Origin: Gemmobacter aquaticus
Lineage (GTDB): Bacteria > Pseudomonadota > Alphaproteobacteria > Rhodobacterales > Rhodobacteraceae
Assembly: GCF_007859075.1 (NCBI RefSeq)
Contig: NZ_VOAK01000011.1
Span: 310,001 to 374,000, forward strand
Length of the DNA stretch: 64,000 nt
Reading direction: 5' to 3'
Both the position numbers and the translations under genes were made by a program. The notes under the pieces were generated by a model. It was not told where the DNA came from. It saw only the letters and a program-made list of their open reading frames with translations, and searched no databases. Numbering within the stretch: position 1 is the stretch's first letter; every line of letters starts with the position of its first letter. Shown in pieces: positions 45,421-54,705 of the stretch.

Positions 45421-47313
45421 TCAGCCGCGCGCAAGCCCCAGCGTGCGCAGGGCCAAGGTGATCTCATCAAGGATTGCCGGGTCATCGATGGTCGCCGGCA
45501 TCTTCCAGTCTGCGCCGTCGGCGATCTTGACCATGGTGCCGCGCAAGATCTTGCCCGACCGCGTCTTGGGGAGACGATCAACCACCACCGCGCGCTTGAA
45601 GTCGGCCACTGGTCCGATCCGGTCGCGCATCAGCTTCACGCATTCCTTGACGACATCGGCATGGTCTTTTGCCGCGCCCTTCTTGAGGCACAGAAGGCCC
45701 AGCGGGGACTGGCCTTTCAACTCGTCCGCGACGCCGATCACGGCGCATTCGGCGACGTCGGGGTGCGAGGCCAGCACCTCTTCCATGGCCCCGGTCGAGA
45801 GGCGGTGACCGGCGACGTTGATCACATCATCCGTGCGCGCCATGATGTAGAGATAGCCGTCCTCGTCCACATAGCCCGCATCGCCGGTCTCATAATAACC
45901 GGGGAAGTGGCTGAGGTAGGATTTGCGGAACCGGTCTTCGGCATTCCACAGAGTCGGCAGAGTGCCGGGAGGCAGCGGCAGCTTGACGGCGATGGCGCCA
46001 AGCGTGCCGGGGCTGACCGGGTGGCCACCTTCGTCCAGCACCTGCACGTCATAGCCGGGCATCGGCACCGAAGGCGAGCCAAGCTTGACCGGTAGCGCCT
46101 CGATCCCCAGTGGGTTTGCCGCGATGGCCCAGCCGGTTTCGGTCTGCCACCAGTGGTCGATCACCGGGATATTCAGGTGCTTTTGCGCCCATTGGATCGT
46201 CTCGGGGTCAGCCCTCTCGCCTGCAAGGTAGAGCGCCTGCAGGTGCCGCAAATTGTAGTCCTTGATGAACTCGCCATCGGGATCGTCGCGGCGGATGGCG
46301 CGCAGCGCGGTCGGTGCGGTGAAGAAGCTTTTCACCTTGTTCTCGCTGATCACCCGCCAGAAGGTCCCTGCGTCAGGCGTGCCCACGGGCTTTCCTTCAA
46401 AGACGATGGTGGTGCAGCCCGCGATCAGCGGCGCGTAGCAGATGTAGCTGTGCCCAACGACCCAGCCCACGTCCGACGCCGCCCAGAACACGTCGCCCAC
46501 GCCCACGTTATAGATGGCGCGCATCGTCCAGTTCAGCGCGACCAGATGGCCCGCGGTGGGGCGGACCACGCCCTTGGGCGCCCCGGTCGTGCCCGAGGTG
46601 TAGAGAATATAGGCCGGGTGGTCGCCCGAAACCGGCACGCAATCAGCAGGCTCGACCCCGTACTGGAAGGTGTGCCAAGCGAAGTCACGGCCCTCGATCA
46701 GCTTGGCGACCTCTTGTTCGCGCTGGAAGATCACGCAGAAATCGGGCTTGTGGTCAGCAAGGTCGATCGCGCCGTCCAGAAGCGGTTTGTAATGGACGAT
46801 CCGGTTTGGTTCGATCCCGCAAGAGGCGGCGATGATCGCCTTTGGCTTGCAGTCGTCGATCCGCACGGCCAGTTCGTTTGCGGCAAAACCGCCGAACACC
46901 ACCGAGTGGATGGCACCCAGACGGGCGCAGGCCAGCATGGCCTCCAGCGCCTCGGGGATCATGGGCATATAGATGATGACGCGGTCACCCTTTTCGACAC
47001 CCTTGGCGCGCAGGGCGCCGGCAAGGCTTGCGACGCGGGTCTGCAGTTCCTTGTAGGTGATGCCCTTGCGCAGGTGTGTGACGGGGCTGTCGTGGATGAT
47101 TGCCAGCTGGTTGCCGCGCCCTGCTTGCACGTGTCGGTCGACGGCATTCCAGCAGGTGTTCACCTCGGCGTCGCTGAACCATTCATAAAGCGGCGCCCGG
47201 TCGGGGTTCAGCGCACGGCTGGGTGATTTCACCCAATCGATGCCGCCAGCAGCCTTCATCCAGAATCCCTCGGGGTCTGCCTTCCAGCTGTCATAGATCT
47301 CTTTGTATGCCAT
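45421..47313 (-). CDS. prpE: Propionate-CoA ligase PrpE
   Basis: PrpE makes propionyl-CoA from propionate, CoA and ATP; it is an AMP-forming acyl-CoA synthetase of the acetyl-CoA-synthetase family. The 630-residue product has the AMP-binding signature YILYTSGTTGAPKGVV, DHWWQTETGWA, YYETGDAGYVDEDGYLYIMARTDDVINVAGHRLS and the acceptor-site KTRSGKILRGTM with the catalytic lysine. The size and MAYKEIYDSWKADPEGFW start match PrpE better than Acs. A cluster of TTTGCA half-sites lies upstream and is probably regulatory. Confidence 0.93.
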   Translation of the reverse strand: MAYKEIYDSWKADPEGFWMKAAGGIDWVKSPSRALNPDRAPLYEWFSDAEVNTCWNAVDRHVQAGRGNQLAIIHDSPVTHLRKGITYKELQTRVASLAGALRAKGVEKGDRVIIYMPMIPEALEAMLACARLGAIHSVVFGGFAANELAVRIDDCKPKAIIAASCGIEPNRIVHYKPLLDGAIDLADHKPDFCVIFQREQEVAKLIEGRDFAWHTFQYGVEPADCVPVSGDHPAYILYTSGTTGAPKGVVRPTAGHLVALNWTMRAIYNVGVGDVFWAASDVGWVVGHSYICYAPLIAGCTTIVFEGKPVGTPDAGTFWRVISENKVKSFFTAPTALRAIRRDDPDGEFIKDYNLRHLQALYLAGERADPETIQWAQKHLNIPVIDHWWQTETGWAIAANPLGIEALPVKLGSPSVPMPGYDVQVLDEGGHPVSPGTLGAIAVKLPLPPGTLPTLWNAEDRFRKSYLSHFPGYYETGDAGYVDEDGYLYIMARTDDVINVAGHRLSTGAMEEVLASHPDVAECAVIGVADELKGQSPLGLLCLKKGAAKDHADVVKECVKLMRDRIGPVADFKRAVVVDRLPKTRSGKILRGTMVKIADGADWKMPATIDDPAILDEITLALRTLGLARG

Positions 47314-47409
47314 GGTATGCCTCCTCCCTCGGTATCGTGTTTTGTTACGCGAGAGGGGGGCATTGCCGCAACGCTGTTACCGTTAGCGTAGCCGCATTGC
47401 AGCGAGAAA

Positions 47410-47516
47410 TTTGCAGAAATCTGCCTGTCCTCGCCCGCAAATTTTTGCAAACTATGTGAATATGCCAACACTGGCAGGGCACGCAGGTAACTTTGCAAAG
47501 TTTTGCGATTTGCAGA
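47410..47516 (-). promoter_or_regulatory. Cluster of TTTGCAAA-type half-sites upstream of prpE
   Basis: Five TTTGCAAA-related octamers stand in 107 bp: TTTGCAGA at 47410, TTTGCAAA at 47444, TTTGCAAA at 47492, TTTGCGAT at 47502 and TTTGCAGA at 47509. The second is part of GCAAATTTTTGCAAA. ScfR/PccR-type regulators of short-chain acyl-CoA use in Rhodobacter are reported to bind paired TTTGCAAA sites, which fits prpE. The spacing here is not the published one, so the match is suggestive. Confidence 0.55.
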
Positions 47517-47581
47517 CCGTCATGATGGCAGACTGAGTCGGCCAGGCGGGGCGGCCAAATTGGTCGCCCCGCAAGATGATG

Positions 47582-49861
47582 TCAGCCGTAGTGCGCGACC
47601 GGCGTTCCAGCCAGAGCCGAGATGTTGAGCAATCCCCGTGCGGTGATCGACGGGGTGACGATATGGGCCTTGTTGCCCATGCCCATCAGGATTGGCCCGA
47701 CCTCAAGCCCGCCCGCCTTCATGCGCAGGATATTGCGTGCAGCATTCGCGGCATCGGAATAGGCGAAGACCAGAATGTTCGCAGCGCCCTCGATCCGGGC
47801 GCCGGGGAACATGCGTCCGCGCAGGTCGGGGTCGAGTGCCGCATCAATGCTCATCTCGCCGTCGTAGGCAAAGCCCCGAGGTTCGGCATCCAGCATCGCC
47901 AGCGCCGCGCGCATGCGCAGGCCGGAATCGCTGTCGAGGTTGCCGAAGTTCGAATGCGAGCAGAGTGCCACCTTGGGCGTCACGCCAAAGCGCTTGGCAT
48001 GGCGCACCGCACCCAACGTGGTCAGCGCGATCTGGTCAGGCGTGGGGACGGGGTTCACCTGGGTGTCGGCGATGAAAAGCGGCCCGTCTTCCAGGATCAT
48101 CAGGCTCAGCGCACCATGCGCGGAAAGCCCGTCACGCCCCAGAACCTCGGTCACATATTTCAGGTGCCACAGATATTGCCCGAAGGTGCCGCAGATCATG
48201 CTGTCGGCATCTCCGCGATGCACGGCAATGGCGGCAATTGCTGTCGTGTTGGTGCGCATGATCGCGCGGGCCAGATCGGGGGTCACGCCCTTGCGGGCCA
48301 TGAGTTCGTGATAGCTGCCCCAGTAGTCGCGGTAGCGCGTATCGCTTTCGGGGTTCACGATCTCAAAGTCACGGTCCGGGCGGATCGGCAGTCCCGCGCG
48401 TTCGGCCCGCATCGCGATCACCTCGGGGCGGCCGATCAGGATGGGCTTGTCGGTCGTCTCTTCCAGCATCGCGTTGGCCGCGCGCAGCACGCGTTCGTCC
48501 TCGCCTTCCGAAAAGACGATGCGACGGTCGGCCAGTCGGCTTGCCTCGAATACCGGGCGCATGATCAGGGCTGAACGGTAGACCGAGCCGTTCAGCTTGT
48601 CGCGATAGGCGTTCAGGTCGCTGATCGGACGGGTGGCCACGCCAGTTTCCATCGCCGCTTTCGCCACGGCCGAGGCGACGACGCCGATCAGCCGGGGGTC
48701 GAAGGGTTTGGGGATCAGGTAATCGGCACCGAAGGTCAGTCGTTCACCCTGATAGGCGGCTGCGGCCTCGGCGCTGGTGGTTGCGCGGGCAAGGGCCGCG
48801 ATTCCCTCGATGCAGGCCAGCTGCATCTCGTCATTGATCTGGGTCGCGCCCACATCGAGCGCACCCCGGAAGATGAAGGGGAAACACAGGACGTTGTTCA
48901 CCTGATTTGGAAAGTCACTGCGACCCGTCGCCATGATTGCGCCGGGCGCTACGGCGCGCACCTCGTCAGGCAGGATTTCGGGCGTGGGATTTGCCAAGGC
49001 GAAGATGATCGGGTTTTCGGCCATGCGGGCGACCATCTCGGGCTTCAGCACGCCAGGGCCGGACAGGCCCAGGAACATGTCGGCGCCGTCAATCACCTCG
49101 TCCAGCGTCCGCTTGTCAGACTTTTGCGCATAGGCGGCCTTCTGCGGGTTCATGTCCACCTCGCGGCCCTCATGCACAAGGCCGTGGATGTCGCAAAGCC
49201 AGACGTTCTCGCGCCGGACACCTAGCTTCAGCAGCATGTTGAGGCAGGCAATGCCCGCAGCCCCGCCGCCGGTCGAGACGATCTTGATGTCCTGGAACCG
49301 TTTGCCCGCCACATGCAGCGCATTCGTGGCGGCTGCGCCGACGACAATGGCCGTGCCGTGCTGGTCATCGTGGAAAACCGGAATGTTCATCCGTTCGCGG
49401 CAGAGCTTCTCGACGATGAAGCAATCGGGTGCCTTGATGTCTTCAAGGTTGATTGCACCAAAGGTCGGCTCCAGCGCGCAGACGATATCTGCCAGTTTTT
49501 CCGGATCGGGCTCATTTAGTTCAATGTCAAAACAATCTATGTTGGCGAACTTCTTGAAGAGGACGGCCTTGCCCTCCATCACCGGTTTCGAGGCCAGCGC
49601 GCCGATGTTGCCAAGGCCCAGAACCGCGGTGCCATTCGTCACGACGGCAACAAGATTTCCCCTTGACGTATAACGGCTTGCGGTCGCCGGATCGGCCTTG
49701 ATCTCAAGGCAGGCCTCTGCCACGCCGGGGCTGTAGGCGCGGCTCAGGTCGCGGCCGTTCGCCAGGGGTTTCGTGGCGCGGATCTCAAGCTTACCGGGCT
49801 TGGGAAACTCGTGATAATCCAGCGCAGGATGGCGCGACTGGTCGTGACGTTGCTCTTCCAT
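47582..49861 (-). CDS. maeB: NADP-dependent malic enzyme with phosphotransacetylase-like domain (MaeB)
   Basis: MaeB decarboxylates malate to pyruvate with NADP. The 759-residue protein has an N-terminal malic-enzyme half (about residues 1-430: RAYSPGVAEACLEI, FHDDQHGTAIV, STGGGAAGIACLN) and a C-terminal half (about 440-759) that resembles phosphate acetyltransferase (RIVFSEGEDERVLRAA, MICGTFGQY). The C-terminal half is usually inactive but senses acetyl-CoA. Start: ATG 49861 with GGGAGG upstream. It is divergent from the cdd operon. Confidence 0.95.
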   Translation of the reverse strand: MEEQRHDQSRHPALDYHEFPKPGKLEIRATKPLANGRDLSRAYSPGVAEACLEIKADPATASRYTSRGNLVAVVTNGTAVLGLGNIGALASKPVMEGKAVLFKKFANIDCFDIELNEPDPEKLADIVCALEPTFGAINLEDIKAPDCFIVEKLCRERMNIPVFHDDQHGTAIVVGAAATNALHVAGKRFQDIKIVSTGGGAAGIACLNMLLKLGVRRENVWLCDIHGLVHEGREVDMNPQKAAYAQKSDKRTLDEVIDGADMFLGLSGPGVLKPEMVARMAENPIIFALANPTPEILPDEVRAVAPGAIMATGRSDFPNQVNNVLCFPFIFRGALDVGATQINDEMQLACIEGIAALARATTSAEAAAAYQGERLTFGADYLIPKPFDPRLIGVVASAVAKAAMETGVATRPISDLNAYRDKLNGSVYRSALIMRPVFEASRLADRRIVFSEGEDERVLRAANAMLEETTDKPILIGRPEVIAMRAERAGLPIRPDRDFEIVNPESDTRYRDYWGSYHELMARKGVTPDLARAIMRTNTTAIAAIAVHRGDADSMICGTFGQYLWHLKYVTEVLGRDGLSAHGALSLMILEDGPLFIADTQVNPVPTPDQIALTTLGAVRHAKRFGVTPKVALCSHSNFGNLDSDSGLRMRAALAMLDAEPRGFAYDGEMSIDAALDPDLRGRMFPGARIEGAANILVFAYSDAANAARNILRMKAGGLEVGPILMGMGNKAHIVTPSITARGLLNISALAGTPVAHYG

Positions 49862-49917
49862 AGGGCCTCCCGGGAAATTTGGTTTGGCATTAAACAATCA
49901 GATTCGCCGCGCAAGTC

Positions 49918-49931
49918 TGATAGCGCTAACG
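49918..49931 (-). promoter_or_regulatory. Near-palindrome GATAGCGCTAAC between maeB and cdd
   Basis: GATAGCGCTAAC is a 12-bp palindrome with one mismatch and an AGCGCT centre, similar to LacI-family operators. It stands about 60 bp upstream of maeB and 180 bp upstream of cdd. A LacI-type regulator of nucleoside genes would fit, but none is in the window. Confidence 0.3.
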
Positions 49932-50109
49932 ACAAACTCCTCCGGGGCTGAGTGTGGCGCTTTTCCGCCAGTGCGCCAAGGTGGAAATCAGGAAAGACAG
50001 CTTTGTCCGTTTCCGTAGGATCACCACATGCGCGCGCTTGCCTCTGCGACGGGCCTGCCGCACAATCATGACCAGTTGGTCAAACACGCCTGATGCCCCG
50101 GAGATCCGA

Positions 50110-50502
50110 ATGTCGCTGAAAGATGCCGCCACCCAGGTGCGCGAGAATGCCTATGCCCCGTATTCGCGCTTCAAGGTGGGGGCGGCGTTGCGCACCCCGT
50201 CGGGGGCCGTGCATGTCGGCTGCAACGTCGAGAACGTGGCATATCCTGAAGGCACCTGCGCCGAGGCGGGGGCTATTGCCGCGATGTGCGCTTCCGGCGA
50301 GCGGCAGATCAGCGATCTTTATGTCATCGCCGACAGCCCTGAGCCTGTTCCGCCATGTGGCGGTTGCCGCCAGAAGATCGCCGAATTCGCAGCGCCCGAT
50401 GTTGTGGTCACGCTGGGCACGACCGACGGCAAGGAAAAACGCATGACCGTGGCGGACCTTCTGCCCGGGGTATTCACGATGGCCCATATGGATCGGGCCT
50501 GA
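50110..50502 (+). CDS. cdd: Cytidine deaminase Cdd
   Basis: Cdd turns (deoxy)cytidine into (deoxy)uridine. The 130-residue product has the zinc site C50-A-E52 (TCAEAGAIAAM) and PCGGC (C83, C86) with catalytic Glu52. It is the tetrameric short form. Start: ATG 50110 with CGGAGA five bases upstream. It is the first gene of the cdd-deoA-deoB-add-upp operon; 13 bases separate it from deoA. Confidence 0.96.
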   Translation: MSLKDAATQVRENAYAPYSRFKVGAALRTPSGAVHVGCNVENVAYPEGTCAEAGAIAAMCASGERQISDLYVIADSPEPVPPCGGCRQKIAEFAAPDVVVTLGTTDGKEKRMTVADLLPGVFTMAHMDRA

Positions 50503-50515
50503 GAAAGGACCTGCG

Positions 50516-51829
50516 ATGAGCGATGCCCGCGCCATCATTGCCGCGATCCGCGACGGGCACAGCCCCGGCGCAGATGACATTCGCTGGTTTGCGGCGGGCC
50601 TTGCCTCGGGTGCAGTCACCGATGCGCAGGCGGGCGCCTTTGCGATGGCGGTGCTGCTTAACGGGTTGACCGAAGGCGCGCGGGTGGCCTTGACGCTGGC
50701 GATGCGCGACTCGGGTCGCGTGTTGGCCTGGGATCTGCCCGGCCCGGTGGTGGACAAGCATTCGACGGGCGGCATCGGGGATTGCACCTCGTTGCTGCTG
50801 GCGCCGGCGCTGGCGGTTTGCGGTGTCTTTGTCCCGATGGTCTCGGGCCGTGGCCTGGGCCACACCGGCGGCACACTTGACAAGCTGGAGGCGATCCCCG
50901 GCTTTCGGACAGGTCTGGCCGAAGATCAGCTTCGCCGCCAGATCGCGCAGGTCCGCTGCGCCATTGTGGCTGCTACGGCCGAGATCGCCCCGGCGGACCG
51001 GCGGCTTTATGCCATCCGCGATGTGACCTCGACGGTCGAGAGCATTGACCTGATCACCGCCTCGATCCTGTCCAAGAAGCTTGCAGCCGGGCTTGGGGCG
51101 TTGGTGCTGGATGTGAAGGTCGGCTCGGGCGCCTTCATGCACGACATGGACCGGGCGCGGGCGCTGGCGCAGTCGCTTGTGGCCACGGCGAATGGTGCGG
51201 GCTGCAAGACCTCGGCGCTGATCACCGATATGGACCAGTCTCTGGCCCGCAGCGCGGGCAATGCGCTGGAGGTGATCGAGGTGATGGAGGTGTTGACGGG
51301 CACCCGTCCCAATGCGCGACTGTGGGATGTGACCTGCGCGCTTGGGGGCGAGGCGCTGGCGCTGGCCGGGGTGGCCACGGATGCGGCGGAAGGGCAGGGG
51401 ATGATCGCCGAAGCGCTGGAAAGCGGGGCGGCGGTCGAGCAGTTCGGGCGGATGGTTGCGGCGCAAGGCGGGCCGGCCGATTTCGTGGACCGCTGGGCCG
51501 ACCGCTTGCCTGCGGCGCCTGTGGTGCGCGATGTGACAGCCGCGCGGGACGGGGTGGTGGCGGCGATCGACGGCTTTGCCTTGGGTGAGGCGGTCGTCCA
51601 TCTGGGCGGGGGGCGTCTGAAGGGCGATGACCGGATCAACCCGGCGGTTGGGCTTTCCGACATGGCGGGCATCGGGCAACAGGTGGCTGCCGGACAAGTT
51701 CTGGCGCAGGTGCATGCGGCGAGCGATGCCGAGGCTGACAGGGCACTGGCAACGGTGCAGGCTGCCTATCGTTTGGCCGACGGCGAGGTTACGCCCCCCG
51801 AATTGATCCGCGAAAGGATTGCAGGATGA
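50516..51829 (+). CDS. deoA: Thymidine phosphorylase DeoA
   Basis: DeoA splits thymidine to thymine and deoxyribose-1-phosphate. The 437-residue product has the phosphate-binding motif DKHSTGGIGD, MVSGRGLGHTGGTLDKLE, SILSKKLAAGL and LDVKVGSGAFM. It ends with ATGA overlapping the deoB start. Length is typical. It feeds deoB with deoxyribose-1-phosphate. Confidence 0.97.
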   Translation: MSDARAIIAAIRDGHSPGADDIRWFAAGLASGAVTDAQAGAFAMAVLLNGLTEGARVALTLAMRDSGRVLAWDLPGPVVDKHSTGGIGDCTSLLLAPALAVCGVFVPMVSGRGLGHTGGTLDKLEAIPGFRTGLAEDQLRRQIAQVRCAIVAATAEIAPADRRLYAIRDVTSTVESIDLITASILSKKLAAGLGALVLDVKVGSGAFMHDMDRARALAQSLVATANGAGCKTSALITDMDQSLARSAGNALEVIEVMEVLTGTRPNARLWDVTCALGGEALALAGVATDAAEGQGMIAEALESGAAVEQFGRMVAAQGGPADFVDRWADRLPAAPVVRDVTAARDGVVAAIDGFALGEAVVHLGGGRLKGDDRINPAVGLSDMAGIGQQVAAGQVLAQVHAASDAEADRALATVQAAYRLADGEVTPPELIRERIAG

Positions 51830-53022
51830 CGCGCGCTTTTCTGATCGTGCTCGACAGCGTCGGAATCGGTGGCGCACCTGATGCCGAGGCGTTCGGCGAT
51901 GCTGGTTCCAACACGCTTGCGCATATTGCGCGCGAATGCGCAGCCGGGCGTGCCGAACAGGGGCGAAGCGGGCCTTTGCGCATGCCTGTGCTCGACGCAC
52001 TTGGGCTCGGCGCGGCGGTGCGGCTGGCCTCCGGGGCTGAGGCGCCCGGTTTGGGGGTCACGCCGCAGGGGATGTGGGGGGCCGCAACCGAGGTGTCGAG
52101 GGGCAAGGATACGCCGTCTGGCCATTGGGAGCTGGCTGGCGTGCCAGTGCCGTGGGACTGGGGCTACTTCCCCGATACGGTCCCCGCCTTTCCGCAGGAT
52201 GTGGTGGCCAAGGTGTGTGAGCTTGCCGGCGTGGACGGCATCCTTGGGAACTGCCACGCCAGCGGGACCGAGATCATCGACCGGCTTGGACCCGAGCATA
52301 TGCGGACAGGACGGCCGATCTGCTACACCTCGGCTGACAGCGTGTTCCAGATCGCCGCGCATGAAGAGAGCTTTGGCCTGCCTCGGCTGATTGCGCTTTG
52401 TCAGGGTCTGGCGCCGATGCTGCATGCGATGAACATCGGGCGGGTGATCGCGCGGCCGTTCGTGGGCGCGCCCGGCCATTTCAGCCGCACGGCCAACCGC
52501 CGTGACTTTGCGATAGCCCCGCCGGCGCCCACACTGCTCGACTGGGCGCAAGGGGCCGGGCGGGTCACCCATGCGGTGGGCAAGATCGGCGATATCTTCT
52601 CGCATCGCGGCATCACGCACCTGCACAAGGGCAAGGATGACGCTGCACTTTTCGAACATCTTGACGGGCTTGCACGGGATGCTGAGCCGGGAAGTTTGAC
52701 ATTTGCGAACTTTGTCGAATTTGACAGCCTCTATGGCCACCGGCGCGACGTGTCTGGCTATGCGCGTGCGCTGGAATGGTTCGATACGCGCGCTGGCGCA
52801 TTTCTAAACCGCCTGCAACCGGGGGATCTGGCGCTGTTCACCGCCGATCACGGCAACGATCCCACATGGCACGGCACGGAACACACGCGCGAGCGTGTGC
52901 CCGTCCTGATGTCCGGTCGCGGCGCGGGGCAGATCGGGCTCTGTGCTTTTGCCGATGTCGGTGCCTCGGTCGCGGCACATCTGGGCATTCCCGCGCAAGG
53001 GCCGGGAAGGAGCTTTCTGTGA
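51826..53022 (+). CDS. deoB: Phosphopentomutase DeoB
   Basis: DeoB converts (deoxy)ribose-1-phosphate to the 5-phosphate. The 398-residue product has the alkaline-phosphatase-like metal motifs LIVLDSVGIGGAPDA at the start and FTADHGNDPTWHGTEHTRE near the end, which hold two metals and the phosphorylated residue. The start overlaps deoA by 4 bases and the stop overlaps the GTG start of add, so translation is coupled. Confidence 0.96.
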   Translation: MTRAFLIVLDSVGIGGAPDAEAFGDAGSNTLAHIARECAAGRAEQGRSGPLRMPVLDALGLGAAVRLASGAEAPGLGVTPQGMWGAATEVSRGKDTPSGHWELAGVPVPWDWGYFPDTVPAFPQDVVAKVCELAGVDGILGNCHASGTEIIDRLGPEHMRTGRPICYTSADSVFQIAAHEESFGLPRLIALCQGLAPMLHAMNIGRVIARPFVGAPGHFSRTANRRDFAIAPPAPTLLDWAQGAGRVTHAVGKIGDIFSHRGITHLHKGKDDAALFEHLDGLARDAEPGSLTFANFVEFDSLYGHRRDVSGYARALEWFDTRAGAFLNRLQPGDLALFTADHGNDPTWHGTEHTRERVPVLMSGRGAGQIGLCAFADVGASVAAHLGIPAQGPGRSFL

Positions 53023-54011
53023 CACTTGCTGCCACGCCAAAGATCGAGTTGCACCTGCATCTGGAAGGGGCGGCCCCGCCCGCCTTCATCCGGGGCCTCG
53101 CGGCAGAAAAGCGCGAGGATATCTCGGGCATCTTTGATGAGAGGGGTGGTTACGCCATCCGCGACTTCTGGCATTTCCTGAAGGTGTACGAGGCCGCAAC
53201 TTCGGTGATCCGGTCGCCTGAGGACTACCGCCGACTGACCCTTGCCGTTCTTGAGGAAAGCGCTGCAAGTGGCGTGATCTATTGCGAAACCTTCATCAGC
53301 CCCGACTTCTGCGGCGGTCGCGATCTTGTCGCCTGGCGCGACTACCTTGCCGCGATTGAGGATGCGGCGGCCGAGGCCGAGGCGAAGATGGGCGTCACCC
53401 TGCGCGCCATTGTCACCCCAATCCGCCATTTCGGCCCCGAGAAGGCGCGTGAGGTCGCGATCTGTGCCGCCGAGACGGCAGGGCGCTTTGTGACCGGCTT
53501 TGGCATCGGGGGCGATGAAAGGGTTGGCGAGCCTGAGGACTACGCCTGGGCCTTTGACTGCGCCCGCGAGGCGGGACTGGGCATCACCGCCCACGCCGGC
53601 GAATGGCGCGGGCCTGACCATATCCGCGCCACGCTTCGGGCCCTTCGCCCCTCGCGTCTGGGCCATGGCGTCCGCGCGATCGAGGATCTGGCGCTGGTCG
53701 ATGAACTGGCCGAGCGCGGCACGGTGCTGGAGGTCTGCCCCGGATCGAACATCGCGCTTGGGCTTTATTCCGACTGGCGGCACCATCCGATCGGCAAGCT
53801 GTTTGATCGCGAGGTCAAGGTGACCGTATCGACCGATGACCCGCCCTTCTTTCGTACCACCATGAACCGTGAATGGGACCGTCTGGCCGATGCCTTTGAC
53901 TGGGACACGGGGGTCTTTGCGACGCTGAACAAGACCGCGCTTGACGCGGCCTTCTGCGACCGCGACACCAAGGACATGATCGCCAAGAAACTGGAGGCCG
54001 CGCATGGCTGA
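53019..54011 (+). CDS. add: Adenosine deaminase Add
   Basis: Add turns adenosine into inosine. The 330-residue product has the metal motif HLHLEG (H12, H14), FITAHAGEW-like ITAHAGEW with catalytic glutamate, RLGHGVRAI and [10 protein letters not shown]. The start is a GTG at 53019 inside GTGA, overlapping the deoB stop, with AAGGA seven bases upstream; the ATG further upstream is in deoB. It overlaps upp by 8 bases. Confidence 0.93.
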   Translation: MTLAATPKIELHLHLEGAAPPAFIRGLAAEKREDISGIFDERGGYAIRDFWHFLKVYEAATSVIRSPEDYRRLTLAVLEESAASGVIYCETFISPDFCGGRDLVAWRDYLAAIEDAAAEAEAKMGVTLRAIVTPIRHFGPEKAREVAICAAETAGRFVTGFGIGGDERVGEPEDYAWAFDCAREAGLGITAHAGEWRGPDHIRATLRALRPSRLGHGVRAIEDLALVDELAERGTVLEVCPGSNIALGLYSDWRHHPIGKLFDREVKVTVSTDDPPFFRTTMNREWDRLADAFDWDTGVFATLNKTALDAAFCDRDTKDMIAKKLEAAHG

Positions 54012-54636
54012 GCATCTGACAGTCGTCAATCACCCGCTGGTTCAGCACAAGCTGACAATCATGCGCGACAAGGAAACCTCCACCGCGGGCTTCCGGCGGC
54101 TTCTGAAGGAGATCAGCCTGCTGCTGGCCTATGAGGTCACGCGCGAGCTTGAGATGACGACGACCCGCATCGAGACGCCGCTGGAGCCGATGGATGCGCC
54201 GACGCTGGATGGCAAGAAGCTGGCGCTGATCTCGATCCTCAGAGCGGGGAATGGCTTGCTGGACGGCATTCTCGAACTGATCCCGGCTGCGCGGGTGGGC
54301 TTCGTGGGCCTCTACCGTGACCCCGAGACGCTGCAGCCTGTGCAATACTACTGCAAGCTTCCGGATCATCTGGACGAGCGGATCTGCATTGTGGTCGATC
54401 CGATGCTGGCCACGGGCAATTCATCTGCGGCTGCAGTGGACTTGCTGAAGAAGGCGGGGGCCAGGAATATCCGCTTCCTTTGCCTCTTGGCCGCGCCCGA
54501 GGGGGTCGCGCGGATGAAAGAGGCACATCCCGACGTGCCGATCGTGACAGCCGCGCTGGATTCGCATCTGAACGACCATGGATACATCGTTCCCGGCCTA
54601 GGGGATGCGGGTGACCGGATGTTCGGCACAAAATAA
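54004..54636 (+). CDS. upp: Uracil phosphoribosyltransferase Upp
   Basis: Upp makes UMP from uracil and PRPP. The 210-residue product has the PRPP motif [32 protein letters not shown], and ends [14 protein letters not shown], the C-terminal uracil-binding signature. The start lies 8 bases before the add stop. It is the last gene of the salvage operon; a SPOR-domain gene follows 69 bp later. Confidence 0.97.
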   Translation: MAEHLTVVNHPLVQHKLTIMRDKETSTAGFRRLLKEISLLLAYEVTRELEMTTTRIETPLEPMDAPTLDGKKLALISILRAGNGLLDGILELIPAARVGFVGLYRDPETLQPVQYYCKLPDHLDERICIVVDPMLATGNSSAAAVDLLKKAGARNIRFLCLLAAPEGVARMKEAHPDVPIVTAALDSHLNDHGYIVPGLGDAGDRMFGTK

Positions 54637-54705
54637 GGGAAATCCGGCTTGCGTCACACGCCCATCTGGCGCATGCTTCCCGCCATCTGGATCAAAGGGG
54701 GCCTT

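Noticed and set aside
50028-50093. 21-codon frame (MRALASATGLPHNHDQLVKHA) upstream of cdd
   Set aside because: It could be a leader peptide, but the ribosome-binding site is weak, no run of a regulated codon is seen, and there is no terminator or alternative hairpin after it.
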